This document shows, piece by piece, positions 1 to 10,200 of a stretch of DNA of 64,000 bases (positions are counted from its first letter, which is position 1; every line of letters begins with the position of its first letter). Under the pieces are notes generated by a model. That model worked only from the letters and a program-made list of their open reading frames with translations, ran no database searches and had not been told where the DNA came from. The DNA is taken from the NCBI GenBank assembly GCA_900074885.1, contig FJUW01000091.1, forward strand, positions 1 to 64,000, written 5' to 3'. The position numbers and the translations under genes were made by a program. This stretch comes from Rhynchosporium graminicola. Its lineage: Eukaryota > Ascomycota > Leotiomycetes > Helotiales > Ploettnerulaceae.

Positions 1-3000
1 TAGATATAGCTAATTTAAGAGTAGAAGTCTTTTAAATTAGTAAATAAACTATTAGTAAATATAACGAGTTTTAGAGACTTCTTATCTAATTTAATATATT
101 AGAGACCTTTACTATAGTTAAGCTTTTACTATAAGATTCTCTTATTTAAGAGCTTAAAGTCTTTCTCTATCGGATTTATAGTTTATATAGTAAAAGAGAC
201 GTTAAATAATACTTCTAGCTAAGAAATAGTTACTAAGTATAAACCTCTAGCTCTCTAGGTAGCAAATTACTCGATTTAGGTAAGACCTTATTATATATCT
301 CTATAGGAGTTAGTAAAATTAACTAGTTCTTTCTTAATTATTCTTAGTATCTTATTATATAATTATCAAGATAGTCGAATAGAGCTATTAGTTTCTAAGG
401 TAATATGACCTCTATTAAAGTTAATTAGGTATTAAGTAATTAATTACTCTCTCTCGCTCGACTTAAATCTAGCTTTCTATAGTTCTCTTTCTTCTATATC
501 TATAAAAGTCTTATTACTAACGAAGAAAGTATCGTTAATCTAAAGACTAAGAGCTCCTATACTAGCTTTATCACTTGAAACAGATAGTAGGTATATATCG
601 AACGTCGATAGTACTATATAGAGTTTCTTAACCTTATATCTATAGTATATACTGAACTAATAGTTCGCTGACTCTAATATACTATATATAAGCTTAACGT
701 ACTATAAAAACTAATATAGCTAAGTTAAAATCTCCTTTAGAGGGCGCACGAAGAAGTTATATATTAGATATAACGTAGACTAAGTATAAGCTTATATAAT
801 ATTATAGCTATATACCTTAAACTTAAGGTATATAACTACGTATACTAGTAGTAGTCGTTAGCTAACTCGTTAAATAGTCGATAATATAATTAGTACTTAG
901 TTCTTTCTAGAGTTATTATATACTTATATAACTAGTCTAAGCTTCTCGTAGGCTTTCTATATACTCTTAAATTTAGTCTGATTAATATATTTAGTATTAA
1001 AAACCCTAGCTCCGGCTAGTAATTCGTCTTTATAGACTAATTTAAAGATCCTTATAGCGATTAGACTATTAATCTTCTTACGTCTTAATATAGCGTATTA
1101 AGGTTCTACTACTAGGGAACTAATAAATAATTCGTTATTATCTCTGAATCGAATTAGCTTTCGTCGATCTCGATAAAGTTACTTCTTTAGTACTAGTATA
1201 AGTCGATTTGACTTAGTAGTAGCAAGTGATAGTAAGAGTATAATTTCAAGTAAAATACTCTCTAGTTCGTTAGAATCGATTTCTTTTTCGTACTATAGTT
1301 TAATCGATATAGAGCGAAAGATCGTTAGTCTACTATCGATTTCTACTATGTAGTTCTCTCTATCTATAGAAATAAGTAGCTAAGGTCTATCCTAGAAGCC
1401 TTTCTCTCTCTAAACTAGTACTAGAGAGTTCAATAGAAGGTCTCTTACTACTATAGAACTAGGGCTATTTCGAGTATTCAGGGCGTTATTAACTTGCTAA
1501 TAACTCTATAGCTTGCGAATCTCTTCTATAGCCTTATGAAGTATAGTAGCTCGTTAGGAGACTAATAGTAAAGGGGCGTCTATCTCTATTATTCTAGGGT
1601 ATACTCTAAATACTAGTAAAATAGGTATAATTCTACTAGGTCTAGAAATATAGTTAATTACGTAGAATACTATCTATAGTGCTATATCTTAATTAAGGTA
1701 CAGTAACTCCTTCCGAATTATCGTATAAGCTCTCTTTAGAGGGCTATAATATCTCTTTACTTTACTAATAGAGTAGTGAGCCTCTATAGGTATAACTTTA
1801 ACTATATAACTCTCTGTCTTAGTACTCTATACGAATTCTTTTAACTTAAATTATATACTTACGTCTATAACGATAAAATTAGGTAGTCTAAAGTAGGTAT
1901 CTATCTATACCTGCTTTGATTAGTTCTATACATGCTCTGCAGATATATTAGTAAGAAAACCTCTATTCTAGAAGGTAATATCTTAATCGATTATATATAA
2001 GACTTATCGACTATCTAGTTATATAATATCGATCACGACTTCGTAATTAAAGTATATATTATTAGTATTATAGAGCTTGAACTTGAATCTGCCTAGTGAT
2101 CTTCCGTATAGCTAGTAGTACTTATAGAGCTTAGTAAGCTCCTTTAGTACTCTTGAGTTATACTCGTAACCGGCCTATTGTAGTAAATCTTCTAGCTTTC
2201 TTACTAAAGGGTATCCGAATCAGTAGTAAAGTCGATATAAATCCGTCTCTATAAGTACTCTTATATTTAACTAGAAACACTTCGTAATATACGTCTTAAG
2301 TAACTCCTTCTAAAGTAAGAAGAGATAGCCGAATCTCCGTACTACTAGTATATCTCCTTATAGCGTAATAAGTATATTACGAAGATTATCTAATATAACT
2401 CTAAGCTTATCTATATCATCTAAATAGAGTAGAAACAGGGTATCTATAGCTATAACCTTAAATTAGATCTTTCTAATTAGAGAAGGTATAATTATTATAC
2501 TAATAGAAGTAGCTTTACTAATACTGAATTTAATATTTATTCCACGGGAAGGCAAGAGTTTAGCCTTATATAGAGCCTTATAGGCTTCGTATTAACCTTT
2601 ACCTACTATAGATACTTTTATTACTCTAGTATCGATTATAATTCCATAGAAAACTAACGAATTATATTAGGGGCTGCTTATTATTATCTCTGCGGTCCGG
2701 TCCTCTTCTATAGCTTCTTCGGCAGTATCTATTAGGTGTTTAAAAGCTATATTTACTAGGGTTTCTATTATTAGCTATACGGCTTCTACTAAGATAAGTC
2801 TTATAGAAGTTATAAATAGAGCTTCCGGCTTTTCGTTATCAGAATCGTAGTCTATATCGCTCCTAGCTTTATATAAGGTAAAAGCAGTAGCTATATACTT
2901 ATCTTCTATACCTTTATACTCTACGATATATTATCTATATACTTTCTTAAAGACTCTTCTAAAGCTACTTTTAAACTTAGAAGAGTTCTTCGCCTTAAAC

Positions 3001-4094
3001 CTCTCCTTAGCTTTCTCTCTTTCTTCTATTATATAGTCGAAGGATATATAATCTATAGTATTATATACCTAGTACTTCTTAGTATTACTTTTCTTATCTA
3101 GTGTATTTATCTTCTTCTCTTCTTATATTCTGAATCGCTCTTTATTATCTCTCTTCTTCTTCTCTCTATATACTTATCCTTTATCGGAATCGCTTCGGAA
3201 TTTTCGATTAGTATAGAAAGTAATACTAGTTATAAGGTATACGTATTTGTAGTTAACGATAGAGGTTCTAATAGAAGTAATTATCTTTTCAGTAGAAGTT
3301 ATAAGTTAAGCTAGAGTAATTTAATAGGCTTCCGAGCTTTAGTAAGTAGTAATAATCTTATTTATAACGAACTTCTTATAGCGTAATTCAAAGGGTATAC
3401 TATAATATAGCTCTCTAATCTGCGTAGAGAGTATATTAAAGCACTCTGAAGTTATCTTTCTAGGGTTCTTTTCCTTAATCGATTTAAGAGTAAGAAGATT
3501 CTATATAATTAAAGAAGATCTACTAAACTCCTCGCTCTTAAACTAATCTATTATATTCTTTAGTATAATATCGAATCTGATAATTAGAGAGGTTCTAAGG
3601 ATACTATTCAGATTATAATAGTAGTATTAGAGAGTAGCGCCTTTTAGTATTAATAGAAACGCTTTATTATACTCTTCCGGTAGAATCTCAGCTCTTAAGT
3701 AGGCGTTATAGAATATTCTGACCTTACTACTAAAGCTATCTCTGTCTCCCTTGAATTTCATCTCTTCTGGAAATATATAAGAGAAGCTAGCGATCTCCTT
3801 TCTATATAACTTCTCCTTCTCTTTCTATATTATATTATAATACTCTTTCTCTTCTTCTCTAGTTCCTTAGTAGCTATCTCCTCCTCCTCCTCCTCCTCCT
3901 CCTCCTTAGTAGCCTTCTCCTCCTTAGTAGCTTCCTCCTCCTCTAGCTCCTTCTCCTCTACTCCTTGTATTCTTCGGTATACGCTTTCTATAGTATCACT
4001 ACTCTTCTCTATTCTAGTTAGAGGAGGTCTCTTTATATTATTATACTCCTTCGGTAGAATCTCGGTCTTATTATAAAGGTTTATAGTATTCTTT

Positions 4095-4252
4095 ATCAAA
4101 GTCGAATTCGCTGACAGAAGGTAAGCCGAGTATAATACAGCGTCTTTATCGCAGTCTATAGAACTCCTTCTTCATCAAAGTCGAATTCGCTGACAGAAGA
4201 TAAGCCGAGTATAATATAGCGTCTTTATCGCAGTCTATAGAACTCCTTCTTT
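4095..4252. repeat. 79-bp tandem duplication inside the copia copy
   Basis: Two direct copies (4095-4173 and 4174-4252) begin ATCAAAGTCGAATTCGCTGA and differ at only a few C/T positions. The low divergence compared with the decayed surroundings suggests that the duplication is recent or arose late in the element's life. Confidence 0.8.
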
Positions 4253-5174
4253 AATCTCTTATACTCTAATTCGTCTTATTAAGTAGCTATATTATTTATT
4301 ATCTCTTTCTCTCTCTTATCTCGCTATTACTACGCAGATATCTGCTTCTCTAGTACTAGTAGGTTTAATACTATATACTATAGCTATTCAGAGAGTATCT
4401 TCACTCCTACTATACTCTCTAGCTCCTTCAAGGTCTAACTACTACGTATAGTATTCTATAGAGTATATAAAAGCTTATATAGCTCCTGCGCAGGTTCGTC
4501 GCCTTCTTTAATAAATACGCCTTTAGTACATAAGGTAAATATAAGGTTATTATTTGACGATTTCTTAATAGACTTGAAAGAGTCTACTATCTATCCTTCG
4601 TAGATCTCCTAAAATAAGAAGTATAGGGGTCTATCTATATAGTTAGAGCTCTTGATTTATCTGATAAGACCTTCTCCCTATTTCCGTATAGTCTCTAGTT
4701 CTAGTAAGTCCTTACCGGTAGGTATATCGGGAGCACCACCCTCGGGGGTATTATTATCTCTTACTATATTAAAGGTCTGATTCGTATAAGTGTTTTAGTG
4801 CTATTCCGAGGTTATTTAGAATAGTAGTCATAGAGTTATTCTTAAGTGTTATATAGTAGTAGGAAGCGCTAGCGTAGCGCGTTCAAGTTTTGACTTCGAG
4901 TTTTCGGCGTAACTCAAAAGCGCGTTCTTTGAAGTCGGGTTACAGTAGTAATCGAAGTACATAGAAGGTAAGTATATAGAAGGTAATAATAGTATAATAT
5001 ACTAGAATTCGAATCTATACTAAAGAGAAGACTATATCTTCTCTAGTACTTAAGCTATTACTATAGTAGATATCTCTACTCTTCAAAGTTACTAGCGCGC
5101 TCTTTTCAGTAGTCGAAATCCTAAGAATTTAACTGCTTTCAAAGAGTGAAATAATCTATACGTCTATTAATTAA

Positions 5175-5367
5175 TATTAGTATCACTCTATTATAGTACG
5201 TATAATTAAGTAGTCTGCGTGAGCTAAAGTATAGTGATAATAGTAATAGTATTATCTGTTGTATCGTGGCTGCTTTTCCTAGGTAGTCGAGACTCCGTAA
5301 GGGAGATATATCTGGCCGGCTAAACCTCGGCGCAGATACTCGACTAACACGTGACTATGGACCAACA
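5175..5367 (-). repeat. copia LTR (193 bp)
   Basis: Read on the minus strand, it starts TGTTGGTCCATAGTCACGTG and ends with a RIP-altered ATACTAATA. It has the same length (193 bp) as the 3' LTR at 12325-12517 and is similar along its whole length. Confidence 0.85.
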
Positions 5368-5862
5368 TAGATAAAGTAAATATAGCTCACCGCCCGATTT
5401 AGAAGCTATAACTAATATAGTACTATTATAGCGATATAACTAGTCAGAACCTAATAAAGAATTTACTACTACTAAAAAGGCGGCTAGCGCCTATTACGCG
5501 AATATCGACGAAAACAGTTATAATAAAGACTAATTTCTAGTATAAACTATAACTTTCCGAGCTTAGGGTTAAGCTCTTCTCAGGGGGAGGGTAATATAAC
5601 GATAGCTCACTTGAATATCATATAAGAAGAAGGATAGATACTAGGGCCCGTGTTCACAGGTATCCCGGTATAACTAGTGTCCGACTCGATATAGTATCGG
5701 ACTAGTACCGGTATATATATATAAGGTGCCTAGTACTCTATCTCTCTTCTTCTTCCTTCCTTATCTTTTTGTTTCCTTCGTAGTAGACTATATAAGATCG
5801 CTCTTAGCCTCCCTACTTGTTTATTCTTACTTGTATACCGCCTCGAGTCTTATGTCGTTATA
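5368..5862 (+). mobile_element. 3' end of a gypsy-A retrotransposon with LTR 5595-5862
   Basis: 5368-5594 matches the end of the gypsy-A interior at about 58266-58490. It finishes in a purine-rich tract (CAGGGGGAGGG), and the 268-bp LTR follows. The LTR begins TATAACGATAGCTC, holds a TATATATATAAGG promoter-like core and ends GTCGTTATA. The rest of the element is interrupted by the minus-strand copia copy, whose LTR ends at 5367. The direct successor of the LTR (5863-6107) is more TA-rich degraded sequence. Confidence 0.8.
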
Positions 5863-6107
5863 CTACTTACTTATTTATCAGTTTCGGTCCGGAAGCTAGA
5901 AGAACGAATATACTATATATCTAAAATATATCTTATATCGAGTACTAGTATAATTAGTTCGAAAGTCGCGTATAGGCCGATTTTGATTATACTTTCTATA
6001 CTATTCCGGAGGAGAAGATTCCATAATTCGAGAGTTATAGAATAATATAGATACGTTACGAACGCTATAATAGACCGTACGAAAGCTAATAGGTCTATAG
6101 ATTGATT
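5863..6107. other. TA-rich degraded sequence, origin unknown
   Basis: About 245 bp of RIP-like sequence without an open frame lies between the gypsy LTR and the normal-composition sequence. The composition changes near 6108, so this marks the edge of the transposon block. I see no gene in it. Confidence 0.5.
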
Positions 6108-7215
6108 TTCGATTGATTTTCATATTCCTCCTTTTCAGCTGTGCACTAATATAGCTAATCAGGGCGTTTCACGTGACCAGAAAAAGATAAAAGAGGGATC
6201 TACAAATAGCTCAATATAATATAGATGATATGCTGTGTACATACCCCCTCTCTCTCCGTGTACCGGGGCTTGTAGCTATCCTGATGTCTATCCTCAAGCC
6301 TTTGCATCGCAGCTACAGTCGAATAGTGCAGCCATTAGCTTTGGCATGCGCCTGGTATACAGAAAACCCAGTGTTAATATCACTGTAAATTGCTATAGGG
6401 GGCGCAGGGCTATAAGCTTGGAGAGAAGTAGAATCTATAGTATTCAAAAGGATAGTGATAGTAGATCAGATCTTCATCCTCTATCGAATATCCCTGCGAG
6501 TCTACTCTATTGTGTCATACTTTCATCCTCTGATAAATCCAATCCAATACTTCCTTCCAATCATTCAGTCCCTCAATCTTTCCTTCTTTCCGTCTTCCTT
6601 CTAAACCCTCAACCCCTCCTGCAAAAATGTCAAACCCCAAAAGCGTTATTTGCGAAATTCCAAAATTTTGGTTGGATAAAGCAAAACAAAGGCTCTAAAA
6701 TCTTCAGCACAGGGGCCAGCACGCTTTATACAGCTAGCTAGGCGTATTTACTTGCTGCATTTTGAGGTATGAGTGAAAGGCGCTGTTTTGTGTTGAAAAG
6801 ATGTGATGTGATATGATATACTGTGACGAGAAGAGTGTGATGACTAGGTTGGTGTGTCACGGCCAGCAAGCATATTTGGTGACTGAGTTACGCAAACGGT
6901 TGATAGGACGGATCGAGCAAGCACCAACATACACAATCACTCTGTCACTCGGTCACACTTCTCCAAATTTTACCATCTTCGCACGAGCGCTACAAAATCT
7001 CTCATTATTCTTCTCAAACAGTCCCTCAGCCTACGTCTTGCGAACATTCAACTTCTCGAAAGCCGACGCTGTTGAAGAATAGATTTTACCTAAGAAGCAA
7101 GTTAGCAACTCTCACGGATACCCAGCCCTAGGCCACAGCAAATATGCTCTCGATGATTCAACTCCGTACTTTCATTCGAAATCATGCTGTTCATATCCTC
7201 GTCTATCAACTCTCG
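6108..7215. other. Intergenic sequence upstream of the TM2 gene
   Basis: The base composition is normal. The longest open frame (6235-6741, plus strand, 168 codons) has no family resemblance and unremarkable composition, so I do not call it a gene. The stretch probably contains the promoter and 5' UTR of the TM2-domain gene that follows. Confidence 0.4.
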
Positions 7216-10200
7216 ATGTTCAGCTTGCTGTTTCTGGTGTTGAGTTTTCGAAGTAGTGGAGGTTCGTCGGGTCAATTGGTCTGTTTTTTTTATCTACCTG
7301 GGTTCATGCTCCTCTTCAATTTTTATTTAACTTTCGACTTTTCGCTCTCTTATTCCCTCTCTCATGTTCTCAAAATTCTCTACCTCAATTCACCTTCGTC
7401 AGCCATCTGATCCCTCCTATCCCATCAATCGATTCAACCATCTATTCATCGCCTCGGTATCCACCTATCCCTTCATACTGACATTTCAACCTTCAAAGAC
7501 CTAGCCTCCTCAATCCATCATCCAGCCCTGGTACTGTCAACGAGGAAATGAGGATACAGCTGTCCTGTAACACCGCAGTGTAATGCGCAGTTTAAGACAG
7601 CTACGCTGCTATCGCTGTTCTTCGGAACGTTTGGTGTGGATCAGTTTTATGCGCATCATTGTACGTATATTTTTCTGACCTGCTCCTTGCTGTCTGACTC
7701 TGCTCTATACTTCTCTGATACATATGTTCTGCTATTCTTTTGATTACAGTACCTGCGAAGCTCATCTTTTGTTGGTCCATATGTTGGTCTATAGTCACGT
7801 GTTAGTCGAGTATCTGCGCCGGGGTTTAGCCGGCCAGATATATCTCCCTTCCGGAGTCTCGACTACCTAGGAAAGATAGCCACGATATAACAGATAATAC
7901 TACTACTATTATCACTATACTTTGGCTCACGCAGACTACTTGATTATACGTACTACGATAGAGTAATACTAACATGAATCAATAGACGCATAGATCATTT
8001 CACTCTTTGAAAGCAGTCAAATTCTTAGATTCTAAGAATTCCGACTACTGAAAAGAGCGCGCTAGTAATCTTCTCGAAGAGTAGAGATATCTACTACGGT
8101 AATAGCTTAAGTACTAGGGAAGATACGGTCTCCTCTTTACTATTTGACTTGAATTGCTAAGATAATTTGCCTGGATTCTACCTGCGACACGGTCAAAGGA
8201 TTCGAATTCTAGCATATTATACTACTATTACCTTCTACGTACCTACCTTCTACGTACCTACCTTCTACGTACCTACCTTCTACGTACTTCGATTACTACC
8301 GCAACCCGACTTAATACGCTTTTGAGTTGCGCCGAAAACTCGAAGTCAAACTTGAACGCGCTACGCTAGCGCTTCCCTTATAACACTTAAGAATAACTCT
8401 ATAACTACTATTCTAAATAACCTCCGAATAGTACTAAAATACTCATACGAATCAGACCTTTAATATAGTAAGAGATAATAATACCCCCGAGGTTAGTGCT
8501 TTCGATATACCTGCGAACTCTAGTAAGGACTCACTAGACCCGGAGACTATACGGAAACAGGGAGAAAGTCTTATTAGATAAATCAAGAGCTCTAACTATA
8601 TAGATAGACCTATATACTCCTTATTTAAGGAGATCTATGAAGGTTAGATAGTGTGACAGCGCATGGTATACGTGGCAGATACGGGCTAGTATCAGTGCCT
8701 TAGGCATACCCTCCTTATATATATAGAAGGTGCAGACTCCTTCAGAGCTCTATATCTTTCTATTTCCTTTGTACTAGACTATATAAGATCGCTCTTAGCC
8801 TCCCTACTTATTTATTCTTACTTATATATTACCTTAAGTCTTATATTATTATATTAAATAGAAAGATTAAGACCGCCGGGAATAGTATTAAATAATATCT
8901 TACTTAGAAAACTCGATTCGCACGTACGACTACTAGGGAGCTCTTCGCTAAGTTATCTCTACTTACCTTAGATTTTCGGAATTATACGGAAATAGTTAGT
9001 ATTATTAATTACGAATTCGATAATTAGGTTTTTAAAAGAGCTAAGATTCTAGAGATCTCTTAGATAGCTAGGAATTTAAACGTAATTCAGCCTCAGAAAT
9101 ATTAGTATTACTACGAAGTTACTCTCGGATACTTCGAAACTCGTTCTTTCGTACGTACGAAATAAAACAGTAGACGAATTTTAGGTAGAAACTTCCCTAT
9201 AAGCTTTAATATTTATTATCCTCTTACTTAACTTTAACCTTCCGAAAGTAACTCTAATAGCGAAAAACCTTACTTTTAAGCTAAGATAAAGTAGCTTATT
9301 ACTCTAGCGGAAATTATCAGAATTCGACTTGTAATCCCTATACCCCGGTATAATTTAGCCTCCCTTAGTAGAATCGACCTCCCTCTACTAGAATCTTTAA
9401 ATTAATACTTTCTATATCTACTTAACGAAGATATCTAACTCTCTTTAATCTTTTAGCTTCTTTAGAATTCGATTTAGACTTTCGTTTCTTTCGTAACTTT
9501 TAAGTATTTTAATTACTCGCTTAGCCTCGCTTATTTAATAAAACTCAGTATTATAATTACTAGTAAACTCTATCTAGGAACTTACTTTAGAATTATAATT
9601 TCGCTCTAATCGTAGTAATATTACTAGAGATTACGTTTCCTTCTATAGAAGAGATAATCTTAGTACTAAATTAGTATCTATAGTTTTAGTTTAATAGAAA
9701 TTTAGAAAGTTATCTTAATATTTAATTACGTTTTATATTTACTTTATTTCCTTAGTTACTTCGATTCTTCAAGGCTCGAGGGCGAGCTTTTATCTTAGAA
9801 GGGGGTAATATAATAGCGTATAGTATACGTAGCAGATATAGGCTAGTATTAGTGCCTTAGGTATACTCTCCTTATATATATAGAAGGTGCAGACTCCTTC
9901 AGAGCTCTGTATCTTTCTATTTCCTTCGTACCAGACTATATAAGATCGCTCTTAGCCTCCCTACTTGTTTATTCTTGCTTATATACCGCCTTGAGTCTTG
10001 TGTCGTTACAATAGATAGTATTCTACGTAATTAACTATATTTCTAGACCTAGTAGAATTATACTTATTTTACTAGTATTTGAAGTATACCTCAGAATAGT
10101 AGAGATAAACGCCCCTTTACTATTAGTCTCCTAATAAGCTACTGCATTTCATAAGGCTATAGAAGAGATTCGTAAGCTATAGAGTTATTAGTAAGTTAAT

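Larger units (their letters stand above)
1..5367 (-). mobile_element. Ty1/copia retrotransposon, RIP-degraded, truncated by window edge
   Basis: This copia copy runs on the minus strand. Its 5' LTR is 5175-5367, and its gag/pol interior runs leftward and leaves the window at base 1. It is the reverse complement of the copy at 7770-12517: for example, 1-280 matches 11400-11700 inverted. All frames are broken by TAG/TAA, and the sequence is very rich in TA, as expected after RIP. The gag-side part (about 3830-4100) has a run of CTC/TCC triplets that encodes a glutamate-rich stretch on the minus strand. Because it lacks the internal deletion of the other copy, it is the better guide to the full element. 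It sits inside the gypsy fragment 5368-5862. No function is expected. Confidence 0.85.

Noticed and set aside
3830..4099. 89-codon minus-strand open frame with a long Glu run
   Set aside because: It is a CTC/TCC triplet repeat inside the decayed copia element, not a host gene.
6235..6741. 168-codon plus-strand open frame
   Set aside because: No family resemblance, no splice or promoter support, odd composition.
4955..8370. Short direct and inverted repeats considered as a CRISPR array
   Set aside because: The units are a minisatellite and LTR-leader copies without spacers, in a eukaryotic genome.
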